A DNA stretch of 64,000 bases from Moniliella sp. 'wahieum'. Taxonomy: Eukaryota > Basidiomycota > Moniliellomycetes > Moniliellales > Moniliellaceae. Where the stretch lies: the NCBI GenBank assembly GCA_003971905.1, contig RSEE01000061.1, positions 310,001 through 374,000 on the forward strand, given 5' to 3'. Position numbers and translations under genes: made by a program. Numbering within the stretch: the stretch's first letter is position 1; every line of letters starts with the position of its first letter. Of the stretch, positions 1-10,174 are shown one piece after another. The notes below the pieces were generated by a model, which worked only from the letters and a program-made list of their open reading frames with translations, was not told where the DNA came from and searched no databases.

Positions 1-889
1 TACAACACCGCCGAAAACTCTTTTATCGCAGAGAAGGACCATTGAGCCTTCGCGTGCCCAACGGTTTTAGTTATGAAAGGAGGCCTGGCAGGCATTTTCT
101 CCAAACCCACACTTCTGTGCAACGTCAATGAAGGATGAGAACGAAGGCAGAGTGCAACGTCGCAATATTCCCCCGAGAGCCAGTACTTGTCCCTGCTCTT
201 CTCAGCAGGTACAGATGGGGAAACCGCCTCCGTCAGTGCGTTGCCTCGAGCTTCCTTGCCGTCAAGCCACCCAGACAACCCCTGTCAAATGAATTGGTCG
301 GAGAATAGACCAGTGTGGGTATAGGCATCCTTCTCGACTTCTTGATATGTATTGAAAAGTTGGACAAAGATGCTGGCGGCAGTTACATCCGTCGAGAGCA
401 GGTCGATTGAGGTGATCGAGCCTGTGTTCATGTTCTGTAACCCGTAGAGGGATACGAATGCTAAGGGAACCGATTATGTGAAGGAGGAACATCTCAATCC
501 ATCGGCCAGCACGGCTCTCTACAACGCTATCAAGAACGTACGCAAGGCGGTCCGTGTCTATTTCTCCGTACCTCCCGATGCAGATTCCAGGAACAGGCTG
601 CCAACTCGACTTTGTTCAACCACCCCCCGACAGAGACGTCGTCAAGTGGTCGCAATTTGGGACGCTGCCGAGACACGAGAGATTGTGCTCAAAGGTGTCA
701 AGCAGTGGAGGGCCGCAAGTTGTTGCCCCTGGGTAAGGCCGACGTAGAAGAAGCGCTCATAGTGCAAAATGGGAGGAACGTTTCCTGGCTCGACACCCCC
801 CTCGACCACCTTGCCTTCAACGTAGGCCTTCGTTAAAAAGTACCGAGCAAAAAATGCATGCATGATGATTCAGAACTTCCTCCTCTTTC
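1..889. other. Left edge, no recognised gene
   Basis: No gene is recognised here. Short open stretches exist on both strands: one on + from about 478 to 747, and one on - from about 863 to 642. On - there is also a protein-like stretch between about 475 and 285 ending in a TGA. None matches a family I know and none extends far in one frame. Given the frame damage elsewhere in the window, a broken gene running off the left edge on the minus strand is possible but not shown. Confidence 0.3.
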
Positions 890-1661
890 TTACTTGAATT
901 CAAGCGTCCATGCGCTCCGCGGTTCAATCCCTTCATGGTAGTAGAGCGGGTCCTCTTTGGTCATGGTGAAGCCATGGTGTTCGTAAAAGGCCCGCGCATC
1001 CTGGTTGTTGGTTTGCATGTTGAGGTACACACACTCAATCGTGTATTCCTTTCCTTCCTTTCGCTTCCTTGCTCTCTTTGGTGCCCTTGGTGTCCTTGGC
1101 ATCCTTGCTCTCCTTCCCCCCTTGGCCTCCTTGGCCACGGGTGCTCCGGGCTCAGGGAGGGTGATAGTTGTGCCGGGCTTAGCAACCTCAAGCACGTTCT
1201 GGAGCATCTTAGTAGCTAGGTGAAGACGACGGTATGGCGCAAGCACACCCAAAGTCATGATGTATACCTTGAGTGTTGTCTCGGACGTAATCTCGTAGCG
1301 ACAGATAATATTCCCACCGGCAGGTCGTTGAAGTAGGCTGTACGCACGACAGGCCAGGCCAGGTCAGAACAGGACAGGGCAGGACGCGAACATGCCCAAC
1401 CCAAAGAAATGGAAACATACCAATTTTGTTGAGGGAGCGCACTTGAGGCCAGAGCGCTTCTTGGTAGAAGCGGTCTGAATAGACGACCGGGAAGAGGGCG
1501 GCGTGGAGCATTTTGACCTGACCGAGGTTGTTGGGGGTCATTTGGTCCAGCACCGTTTTGCGTGCCGCGACCAGTTCGCGGCGGACGGGCGCAACGGATG
1601 GGGCCGCCTTTCTGCCGCGTGTAGGAAACGACAATGGTGGGAGGGGCGGAAGGTCGACCAT
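890..1661 (-). CDS. NAA50: N-alpha-acetyltransferase NAA50 (San) homologue
   Basis: GNAT-fold acetyltransferase of the NAA50 family, which acetylates protein N-termini beginning with Met and associates with the ribosomal NatA complex. Seen in order: VTPHN-like MTPNNLGQVKML, then FPVVYSDRFY, the exon junction reading NKIAYFND, the acetyl-CoA-binding stretch IMTLGVLAPYRRL, and the C-terminal AFYEHHGF and YYHEGIEP blocks. One intron lies at 1338-1420 (GTATGT donor, ACAG acceptor). In exon 2 one base is missing near the VGNIICR block, probably a G run. An insertion of roughly 40 residues, rich in Lys and Arg, follows the acetyl-CoA-binding helix and is absent from the animal protein. The ATG at 1661 gives a short N-terminal extension of about 40 residues. 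The gene is divergent from the HSBP1-like gene, 239 bp apart, so the two may share a promoter. The family call is firm; the N-terminus is less certain. Confidence 0.85.
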
Positions 1662-1900
1662 GGCTCGGGCAGTAGTGAGGATGGGCGTGGCTGCTCGTCT
1701 GCCTGGACTCGATTCGTAGCCAGTCGACGAGAGTGGTCCGCCCTATTCTCAGGTGGCACCGGTCTCAGCCATTAATCATTCCGCGCCGCCATTCCGCGCC
1801 TGCCCCCCCAATATGCCGCTTGCACGCGCTGATGGGCTGATGCACCGATGTTGGTTTGCTAGATGCCAGCTACTAGCGAGCCACCATCCCGCCTGCTGCC

Positions 1901-2391
1901 ATGAGTGGCGCCGACGTGTCTGCCGCCTCTTCTGCCTCTTCCGCGCCGGCCACTGCGCCCCGCCGGCTGGGGACACCACCACCACTAGCACACACGCCAG
2001 CACGAGACCGCGGAGCGCTCGACGCTGTCCGTGCCCGCCGCCACACCAGCCCCTGCCGCCCCCGCCGTCACGGCCGACACGGCCGCCGCACCCCTCTCGC
2101 CCTATCCGTCCGGCTCTCTTAGCGTTTCGGCGCTGCCGCAGGAGATCACCTCCCCCCACCAGCTCACCGACTGGGTCGACGCAGCGCTCAATCGCCTCGA
2201 GGCGCAATTTTCCACCCTCAACCGGCAATACGAGGCACGTTCGCAAGAAATGTCGGACCGGATCGATGACTTGGAGAAGTCCATCACAAGTACGTTGGCC
2301 GTCTGGCCTGCGACCCCCGCATGTGCTGACCCTATCGCCAGACTTGATCAACGGGGTTACCACGGCCAAGCTTGCGCAGACGTCTCCCTGA
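1901..2391 (+). CDS. HSBP1-like (heat shock factor-binding protein) coiled-coil protein
   Basis: The C-terminal half matches the small heat shock factor-binding protein 1 family, which forms a trimeric coiled coil. The visible core runs from LTDWVDAALNRLEAQF through MSDRIDDLEKSI, crosses an intron at 2290-2341 (GTACGT donor, GCTGAC branch, CAG acceptor), and ends NLINGVTTAKL before the TGA. The N-terminal half is Ala/Pro/Ser-rich low complexity and switches frame between about 1960 and 2030, so the start at 1901 is the best in-context ATG, not a proven one. Family members are about 70-100 residues; this one would be about 145 because of the extra N-terminus. It is divergent from NAA50 and convergent with the seryl-tRNA synthetase gene, with only about 207 bp between the two stops. 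Confidence 0.65.
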
Positions 2392-2598
2392 GCGCGCGCG
2401 GCACCCGGGGAGGCGGTGGCTTATCTCTTTCGTTGGCTATCTCGTTTGTCTTCCGTTTCGACGGGGCGTGTACTTCTATATTTGGTTTCAGAAAGCACAC
2501 AGGAAGGGGGGAAATAGATGGCATCTCAATTGGAAGAGATGGGAGCGAGGAGGGGGAAGTACGGGGGCACAAGGCTGGTGGCCATGGACCAGGAGCAT

Positions 2599-4082
2599 CT
2601 ACTTCTTGGCCGGCTTCTTGGCCGGTAGCTCGCGCGAGTAGGGGATGAAGGTCTGGCCCCCATGTAGGGCTGCAGCACCTTGGGCACGTTGAGTCCCTCG
2701 GGAGTCTGGTAGTTCTCCACGATGCAGCACAGCGCGCGCTCGGTCGCGCACAGCGTCCCGTTGAGCATATGGCAGTACACCTTCTTCCCATCGTTCTTCT
2801 TAATCCCGCACCTCACTTCGAGTTCGCGCGACTGGTAGTCCGTGCAGTTGGAGCACGAGACGAGCTCCTTGTACTCCCTCTGGAAGGGGAACCAGGCCTC
2901 GAGATCGAACTTGGTGGCCGCCGCATTGTTCAGTGCACCAGTCACGATGGCCACGACGCGGTAGGGAATGCCAAGGCTCTCGTAGAAGGCACGCGAGTTG
3001 CTCAACATGTGAGCCAGCATGGCCCGGGACTGGTCCGGCTCGGTGATGCAGAACTGCTCAATCTTCTCAAACTGGTGCACACGGAACAACCCCCACATGT
3101 CCTTGCCGTGCGAACCGGCCTCCTTACGGAAGCAGGTCGAGTAGCCCGCGTACATCTTGGGAAGCTGCTCAGCAGGCTTGTCGAACCATTCGCCGGCATG
3201 GAACGCCGAGATGGGCTGTTCCGAGGTAGCAATCAAGTACTTGTCCACCTCGTCTCCCTCGCGGATTCCATACAGCGCCTCGTCAAACTCCTCCAGTTGC
3301 GCGGTCTTGGCCATGAGCTCTTTCTTCATAAAGAAGGGGGTCTGCACCTTCTTAAACTTGGCCACTTGGGGCTCTGCTCCCTCCTTGACCGCCTTGGGGA
3401 ATTCACGCTTCTTGAGGAAATCAAGTGCATACGAAATCAGCGCTTGGTTCAAATCCACCCCGTCGCCAGTGAGGAAGTAGCCACGGTGGCCCACCACCTT
3501 GACGCCTCGTTCCGAGTCGAACATTTCCAGGCGGTACATGACCTCATCGTGAGAGAGAATGTCGCTATGGTATCGTTAGACCCAAGCGCGCGAAAAGGGA
3601 AGCAAGAAAAGGAACGAAAGAGGAGAAACGTACGTCTTCATTTCGGGGTTGCCATAGGTAGCAACGACGAGATTGTTGTCCTCATCGTTGGACGAAGGCA
3701 CCTTCTTCTCCTCAGGGTGGGCAGGGTCAACCAGTGTGCCAATCTCATCGTCGACCAAGTTGCCAATCTTGCGTGCTTCCTTGCGCACAGCCTCCTCCGC
3801 CTCAGCGACCTTGGGCTTGGCCGCAGCGACCTTGGCATCAAGTTCCTTCTTCTTGTTCATCTCATCATCGGCAGACTGCTTGGCCTTGCGCTTAGCGGTG
3901 ATCTCCTTCTGGGTAGCATTGACCTCCTTCTGCAGCGCATTGAGCTCAAACTGGGCCGCAGTCCACTCCTTGTACAGGGCCAGGGTGCGGTCCACCAGGG
4001 TGGGATCGGCGTAGCGCTTCGCCTGCGAGTCGCGCACAAGCTTGATGCCGTCCTCGTCTTTGAGCAGGTTGATGTCGATCAT
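2599..4082 (-). CDS. SES1: Seryl-tRNA synthetase, cytosolic
   Basis: Class II aminoacyl-tRNA synthetase charging tRNA-Ser in the cytosol. The N-terminus MIDINLLKDEDG starts the tRNA-binding coiled-coil arm, which is Lys/Ala/Glu-rich over about residues 30-130. The catalytic part shows a motif 2 region (CFRKEAGSHGKDMWG, then LFRVHQFEK) and motif 3 (GTLCATERALCCIVENYQ). One intron at 3565-3633 has a GTACGT donor, CTAAC branch and TAG acceptor. Frames agree over almost the whole gene. The exception is the extreme C-terminus, where one G is missing from the run in the YMGGQTF block. Restoring the expected reading gives an end in Pro-Ala-Lys-Lys repeats and a TAG at 2599. About 470 residues, normal for the family. 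A long open frame on the opposite strand is an antisense shadow. Confidence 0.95.
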
Positions 4083-4448
4083 GGTGATAGCGGCGGTGTT
4101 GGTAGTTGGTGGGGGGAAGAAACTCAAACCAGCGGGCGACCAAGCTCCTGGCGCTCGCGCCGAGCGCACCAGAGCCACCTGGTTGGTTTTTGTCAGGGCG
4201 GAATTTCCTTCGCCTTCTTCCCATCCCGCCCGCGGGCAGAGTCATATCACTGTCACAATTGATAAAACGATGCAAGTGGTCTGCCGGCTGGAGGGGAATT
4301 CGATTTCGATTTTTATCGTTGTTTCGCCTATTATGCATGTGGGCCATCGACTCTCTCTCACAAGAGCACAAAGGATGTAGTGCTGTACGGGTAGACCACA
4401 CGCTGCGCGACACGGGATCGCTGGAGGCGCAGAGCGCGTACCGGAGGG

Positions 4449-4783
4449 GTGGTGCATGAGAGCACCGAAACTCCCTTGGAACGCCGGGAGAAGGAACTGC
4501 TTCGGCTGCTTGAACAAGCAGAATGCGGCAAGAACGCCAAGTACCAGGGACGCACTCAAGAACCGTTTTTCCCTCTGGTTTTGACGACGCGAGGATACTA
4601 CGGCACCAAGACAGCGGGCAAGTTGTTGCGCATTGGGAGGATTTGGCTACTAAGTCTCAGTGGAAATGGTTCCTCGCTCGGATGTCAACCACGTTCATCC
4701 GTGTCCACACGCTTCCTAGGGTCGGGACCGGATGGCGAGAGCCGGAGGGTCCTGATATCCTGGCGATCCCACTGGTTCCTTGA
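4449..4783 (+). mobile_element. Possible LINE (non-LTR retrotransposon) C-terminal remnant
   Basis: The open stretch reads RREKELLRLLEQAE, then GKNAKY, then FFPLVLTTRGYYG. This resembles the C-terminal tail found after the reverse transcriptase in fungal LINEs, which commonly has a Lys-rich KYR-type helix followed by a F.P.V..T.G block. A second frame from about 4630 reads QWKWFLARMSTTFI, which fits the last helix of the same tail. No reverse transcriptase motif, endonuclease, poly-A tail or target-site duplication is visible, so this would be a 5'-truncated, frame-broken scrap. A host gene fragment is the alternative. The call rests on pattern memory only. Confidence 0.35.
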
Positions 4784-5509
4784 CCTTAGTGGCGCTTCCA
4801 AGTAACCCCTGCAAGATGAACGGTTAGGTTTAGACGTAGCGTTCCCCCTATCCCAGCCTTAAGCTCTGTCGATGAAATGGACGCGATCTAAGAGCTGCAC
4901 GAGTGCTCAGGTTGAGTGGTCTACCACTTACCCCCAATCTTCTTGTTCGTTTATGAGCTAGTGTTGCTTTGGAAGCAAGACAAGCCAGCCACCCGTAGCG
5001 CAGCCAACCGCACATTTGGTGATGTGATTTCACCTCTCTCCAGCGTGGAACGGCGGACCGGTGGAACGGTGGCGGCGGTAACGAGACGGAGGCCCAACAG
5101 ACCAGGCTGGGGTGAAGCCCCAGCTGACAGCGCCCTAGGCCCGGTGGCCTCCTCATGCCGGTTATCCATTCCGTTGAGTTTTGTGACTCTCACCATCTTC
5201 CCTAATACGCACAGTCCGCGCCTTTTGCATATACGCCGAAGTGTCGGCTGGGAAACTCTGTCAGCTGCAGAGCTAGTAGGCTCGCCAAGGCCAAGCTTTT
5301 ATCTTGAAATGAGCAGACCAACGGACATGCAGAGTCGATACTCTTCTGTTAACATGTCGCAACCCGAGGGCGTAGCGTTGCTTCTCCTTTTCCTCTTTCA
5401 GGAGATGGAGAGGGGGAAAAGGGGTTGACGGAGAGGGAGATGTTTCTATCATGTCACCCTAGGACAGTTTCATTGAGATGAGTCATAGTGCATGGCTCAT
5501 CCTCTCTTA

Positions 5510-5719
5510 TCAGCAGAGATACACTTGAGGATACGTCTCCTTATTGTTTGGCGGTATAACCTCAAAGGTGTCCATATCATATAGAACTCCTTTGCACACC
5601 TCAGAACAATATCTTTCATTATCCTCACCTCGTTCAGCTGCATCAGCATCAGGGATCAGGATAGTACATTCATCAAGGGAACAGAGGTATGGTATATATG
5701 CCCCACAGAAAGGGGACAT
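5510..5719 (-). CDS. Unrecognised small ORF with AT-biased codons
   Basis: A 69-residue open frame containing LCSLDECTIL, YCSEVCKGVLYD and ending PQVYLC. It has six Cys in pairs or near-pairs (C..C, CSEVC), which could bind a metal. Third positions are mostly A or T, unlike the GC-ending codons of the recognised genes nearby, and the surrounding 300 bp share this bias. I do not recognise the family. It could be the last exon of a gene, a transferred or mobile-element-derived piece, or chance. No promoter or partner exon is evident. Confidence 0.25.
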   Translation of the reverse strand: MSPFCGAYIPYLCSLDECTILIPDADAAERGEDNERYCSEVCKGVLYDMDTFEVIPPNNKETYPQVYLC

Positions 5720-6445
5720 TTACATTAGTGTCCGCGGGTCACACGAAGAAGGCAAGAGCATATAGACCAAAAGGGGGAAACAGAGGGTCCAACAGTGCAC
5801 GCGACGGCTATCGGCGTATAGCCCTGTACATTTCTACACAGGAATGTGCTCGTGACCAGGTGTGTGTGTCGCAAGCGTATGACTGTTGCTGTCGAATGAC
5901 AACAAGGCTTTATGATCTGGCTTAATAGGAAGTATCGTGCCCCATTGGCACTGAGCGGGAAAGAGGGAGACGGATACCCCCTGCAGTGCGAAGAGTCGGA
6001 TTTCCCCTGGGTATATGGTAAAAAGGCGAAAGGGGATGAGAGGAACGGGATGGTAGAAGCTTTACAATCTGAAAGAAGGAAAGCGATCGTGCAGCGACGT
6101 CCTGATCCACCCGGCTATAGAGACCGCGATGACACAGAACAGCGCAGACAATAGCGATCCCGGGCGAGAGATAGGCATTGGTGATAGGAGGCAGGATGAG
6201 CGTACCGAGGACAAGGTTATTACTAGTCGCTGGCTTAGGTGGATACGCGCGTGCCAGCAGTCTTCGGAACCCGCCGCGTCTGGGCTAGTGAGATCGGAAG
6301 TGCTCCACGACCGTTGAAGCTAGTCATCGCCGTGCAGCAATGGACGACGTTATACGTGCTTTCCTCTCTGCAGTCATATGTGCAGGCATATGCAATTGAC
6401 CAGAAACATATCATCTTCCGGAAGTTGAGGCCAACAGAAGAGGTA

Positions 6446-6910
6446 CTATAGTGGTGGCAGCACTGTCATTATATTTGACTTGTTCTCGCAAATTTGACGG
6501 GCTGATGGTTGCATACACACAGCGGTGAAAGCTATAACGAGTCTCGTATTGAGAATGAGAAGGTGTTGGAGAGTCTCATCGTTGTCTTCATCCGTGTGGC
6601 TGACAGACACACGGATGGGGATAAAATGAAGGCAAGCGAGGGGTGCAATGGCTTCTCCCTCAGCTGTTGGAGGGATCTCATCCTGATGATGGCTGGCTAT
6701 AAAGTTTAGGGAGACAGACGGCTCTGCTGCGCCAGCCAAGGCGTATGTGGACTCGAAGACGGAAGAGCTGTCAGTGGGGGTGGGGAAAGCGTCAACGCGG
6801 TCAACTCCCCTCATTATGCATGAGGAGACTCGAACTCCCGTTGCTCTGCTGTGGGCTGCCTGGAACGAAGGGGAGGCAGCCAAATGGTATAAAGCAGGCA
6901 ACGTCCACAA
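6446..6910 (-). CDS. Hypothetical protein, unrecognised
   Basis: A 154-residue uninterrupted frame from ATG at 6910 to a stop at 6446. The middle part (DAFPTPTDSSSVFES, then HQDEIPPTAEGEA) has protein-like composition. No domain, signal peptide or membrane segment is clear. In a window where real genes are usually frame-broken, an unbroken 154-codon frame is weak evidence either way. The alternative is a chance open frame in intergenic DNA. Confidence 0.2.
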   Translation of the reverse strand: MWTLPALYHLAASPSFQAAHSRATGVRVSSCIMRGVDRVDAFPTPTDSSSVFESTYALAGAAEPSVSLNFIASHHQDEIPPTAEGEAIAPLACLHFIPIRVSVSHTDEDNDETLQHLLILNTRLVIAFTAVCMQPSARQICENKSNIMTVLPPL

Positions 6911-7356
6911 GGAGGAGCTTTTCCATCATCGGTACCGCGGAGGCTGAGCGTGTGACAGGTGGCCATGGCGAGAGATTGGGGATCTGATGGTGCTGGACAC
7001 GTGGACGGGCGATGGATTTATACATCCACAGCAGATCCACAACCCACCAGTGCGTTTGGATCGGATCGACAGCGCGGTGCTTGTCCGCCCAGGGCCTGTG
7101 TCGGCGCGGATGGGTGGCACACTGCCCCCTTGCGCAGTCTCAGGTGTGCGCCAGCGAACCGTGCATCGCGCATAGCGTCTGTGCCTCCAAGCGCGATCGG
7201 CACAGGCGGGGCGGCAGTATGGGAATCCCACCTCCGATCGATGATCACCCATCCATCCTCAGCCAGCCATGCCGATCCTGCGGCGGGCATGCCCCCTGCA
7301 GTGAGCATTGCATGTGCATCGCATCCATGCAGCTGCTGAGAGCGAGAGCGAATGAC

Positions 7357-7377
7357 GGTGACCGGTGACCGGTGACA
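7357..7377. repeat. Tandem GGTGACC heptamers
   Basis: Two perfect GGTGACC units at 7357-7370 are followed by a near-copy GGTGACA to 7377. The unit is palindromic around its central base. The same unit occurs as a pair at 52065-52078, and the sister unit GGTAACC is repeated four times at 52485-52512. All three sites are intergenic. Confidence 0.85.
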
Positions 7378-8046
7378 CGGTTACGAGCGTACTCGGTCCC
7401 ACGCGGTGCTCCTCTACCCTATGACTCGTCTGTCCTACTCTTTCCTATCCAAACTCAGCTTGTCGGTACTCGTTCTGAGGACCAGGCAGGTGGCTCACCA
7501 GCCCCCCTGAGTGACTAGTGGCTGTCACTATCCTAGTCACGAGTGAAGCTCACGTCACCAATAAGTCACGATAGTCGCTACACTCATACTCAGTCTATCT
7601 TAGATTCACTGTTTGCCAAGGCCAACGCATCCCAAGAAGATCAGCCAGCCCAGCCAATGTGGATCTGAAGCTGCAAGCGACATGTCTCCCATCCAACTCT
7701 TTTACTCATCTCTCTGCCTTCCTTCGGGTCGCCCACTGTGCTGCGTACCGAGTTCAACTGAACATTCAACGTTCAGTACGTTCAGTACTCAGTGCTGAGA
7801 GATCTGCCAGAGATCAGATTCTCATCTGAGAACCGACGCCGCATCACCAACACTCGTCCATCGGCATCACCTCTGGCCTCTGGCCTCAGCCTCCGGCCTC
7901 ATCGTCATCACCTCTGGCCTCACCCGTCATCCTCGGCCACCCGTCAGGATCAGCACATTCCACATCCATTCCTCGCTTCACGCATCGCCCTTCCTCTGCC
8001 CCCAGGCCCCCCTCTCTCTTGCCACACCCCCTCCATCGTCGTCGAC

Positions 8047-9681
8047 ATGGCCGCCGCTTCCCCACACGTCCCCGATTCCGATCTCGATCCTGCCCCCAAC
8101 CGCCACCCTACTTGCCTCGCCTCTCCCTCTTCCCCGCCCTCTACTTTAGCCCCCCTTCCACGCCCCTCCACGCTCCCCCCAGCCCCTACGGTCTATACTC
8201 CCCCGGCCTGGTTGTTCCTGCCCCAGTCCTCTACTCTGTCCCCGTTGCTGGCCTCTCCCTCTCCCGCCTGCCGTTCCTCCCGTTGCATCGCGCACCGTCT
8301 ATCTCGGCAACCTTCCCGCTGACGCCTCGGTCGACGAGCTTCTCGATCTCATGCCATGGCCCCATCGAGAATGTCGCGTGATCCCAGCAGCAAACTGTGC
8401 CTTTATCAGCTTCCTAAATCCACTCACCGCCGCCGCCTTTCATGCCGCCGCTAGCTGCGCCCGACCCTTTGCGCTCCATGGAAACCCGCTCCGCGTTGGC
8501 TGGGGCCGCCCCACCCCTCTCCCACCCGCCGTCGCCGCGGCGGTGGCCAATTGTGCCGCTACACCAACGTCTACATTGGCAACCTGGACCCAGACTTTGT
8601 TGCCGTCCCGCCGCCGAAGCCGAGTTGCGTGACCGTTTGACCAATTTGGGGCCAATTGACCAGGTCAAGCTATGCATGACCGTCGCATCGCCTTTGTCCC
8701 TTTCTTTCCATCTCCACCGCCATGACTGCCATTGCAACGTTGTCCTCCGACCCGGCCTGGAGCCACCAGCGAATCAATTTGGACGCGATCGGTGTGCTCA
8801 TGTACCCCGTGCACAGCAGGAAAACCAAGCGCACAATCACCGTTCCGCCATGGTCGCGGCTGCCCAAGTCGGTGCCGCCTTGACCCAACAGCACCAAGAA
8901 GATGGATCCAATTTACATCTCCATCTGCCCGAGCCGAGCCAACTCGGCAACCGCACCATTTACCTGGGTGACATCCACCCCGACACCTCAACCGAGGAGC
9001 TATGCAACCACATTCGCGGTGGCATTCTTCAGTCCATTCGCTACTTTGCCGACAAGCACATTGCCTTTGTCACCTTTATCGACCCCAATGCGGCTTATGC
9101 TTTTTTCTCCTCTGCGACCCAGGTCTCGGATGTGGACGGGCGCCCAGGATCCCTCACCATCCATTCGCGTCGTATCAAGGTCGGCTGGGGACGGCCATCG
9201 GGACCCTTAGCACCTGCTTTGGCCATGGCCGTGCAAGCTGGGGGGTCGCGCAACGTGTATGTTGGCAACCTGGACCACCCCGTTCACCCCATTACCGAAG
9301 AAAAGTTGCACACCGACTTTTCCGTCTTTGGCGAGATCGAGCAGGTGAACCGATTGCCCGAAAAAAATTGTGTACGTCGATCGCCTCTTGTGCGACTTCA
9401 AGCTTCAAGTTAAGCCCTAGTCGCTCACCTTTGATACTAATTTCCCCTTCTTGTTTCTCCAGGCGTTTGTCAACTTTTGCAGCCTCCACAACGCGATCCG
9501 TGCCAGTTCCGAGATGAAGCATCACCCCGATTACCAACACACCCGCATTGCCTATGGAAAGGATCGCTGTGGCAACCCCCCGCGCTACCCCCTCGCCACG
9601 CCCACTACGCCCCCTTTGAGCTCGGGGAACTGGAAACGAAGACCACAACTTTGCTTCCGCCTATGCGTATGGGAGAGTTAG
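8047..9681 (+). CDS. MRN1: Mrn1/Nrd1-type RNA-binding protein with four RRMs
   Basis: RNA-binding regulator of the fungal Mrn1 (S. cerevisiae) / Nrd1 (S. pombe) family. RNP2 motifs begin four RRMs: [18 protein letters not shown] (about 8302), [11 protein letters not shown] (about 8570), [17 protein letters not shown] (about 8954) and [10 protein letters not shown] (about 9252). The family's repeated [11 protein letters not shown] and IKVGWGRPS phrases are also present, as is a GRDRCAHVP block after RRM2 and a [10 protein letters not shown] block at the end. One intron at 9372-9462 (GTACGT donor, TACTAAT branch, CAG acceptor) splits the ENCAFVNF block. The N-terminus is Pro/Ser-rich. Between about 8240 and 8800 the reading frame changes at least six times, whereas 8790-9370 is clean. 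A decaying paralogue would also explain the damage, but the pattern matches the window-wide base loss. The final stop near 9681 is uncertain. Confidence 0.8.
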
Positions 9682-10102
9682 GGCAAGACTTGCTTACACC
9701 ATAACATATTTGCATACACTGCACTCCGGTTGGACGTGCATTGCGCTTGCCTATCTGAATGTTGTCATTCACTACGCAGCTGTCTTCGTGCAGTTCCGTT
9801 CGTTGTGCGTGCAGTGGTTACCAATGGCCTCCCTACTGTGAGCTGCGTAGTAACAGTACTTAGGCCGTCGTTGGGCCAACCCCACATTCGTTTGCTCCCT
9901 CCACACTCCCCTTATTTCGTGTTTCTATCACCATGTGCATGGTTCCAGCCTTGGTGATTGGGTCAATAGCGTCCCACTGATAGCTAGCCAACAAAATGGA
10001 AGAAGAGCCCCTCCGCCGTCTTGGTAGATGGAACGGTATGCGTGGGTGGTCGAAATGCGCGAGCCTTATAAAAGTGGGAGGATAGGTGTGCGTTCAACCA
10101 AA
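9682..10102. other. Spacer, MRN1-like gene to tRNA-Ala
   Basis: No ORF is supported here. The stretch would contain the 3' end of the MRN1-like transcript and the 5' flank of the tRNA gene. Confidence 0.5.
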
Positions 10103-10174
10103 GGGCGGATAGCTCAGGGGTAGAGCGCTTGCTTAGCATGCATGAGGTCCGGGGTTCAATTCCCTGTTCGTCCA
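10103..10174 (+). tRNA. tRNA-Ala (anticodon AGC)
   Basis: A 72-base cloverleaf without intron. The acceptor stem pairs GGGCGGA with TTCGTCC (two G-U wobbles) and the discriminator is A. The D arm is GCTC...GAGC, and the anticodon loop TTAGCAT gives AGC. The T arm is CGGGG TTCAATT CCCTG, with one G-U pair. A-box (TAGCTCAGGGGTAGAGC) and B-box (GGTTCAATTCC) promoters are internal. A T-rich tract follows directly and should end Pol III transcription. The anticodon stem CTTGC/GCATG has one U-U mismatch where GCAAG would be expected. Confidence 0.95.

Larger units (their letters stand above)
4083..8046. other. Gene-poor interval with weak ORFs
   Basis: About 4 kb between the seryl-tRNA synthetase and MRN1-like genes. 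It holds a probable LINE scrap (4449-4783), two unrecognised minus-strand ORFs (5510-5719, 6446-6910), and clusters of short palindromic motifs near 7357-7377 and 7505-7575. The stretch from about 5450 to 5760 is visibly AT-richer than its surroundings. The last 250 bp before 8047 are very pyrimidine-rich on +, as expected for a fungal core promoter. Nothing else is recognised. Confidence 0.4.

Noticed and set aside
2769-4262. 497-codon open frame on + opposite SerRS
   Set aside because: It is exactly antisense to a conserved SerRS gene, and has a Leu/Val/His-rich composition typical of the complement of GC-biased codons. No family match.
8240-8800. MRN1-like gene considered a pseudogene
   Set aside because: The frame changes are dense here, but the same type of base loss affects eIF5B, Rad6, SerRS and CAND1, which cannot be dead. 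The second half of the gene is clean and correctly spliced.
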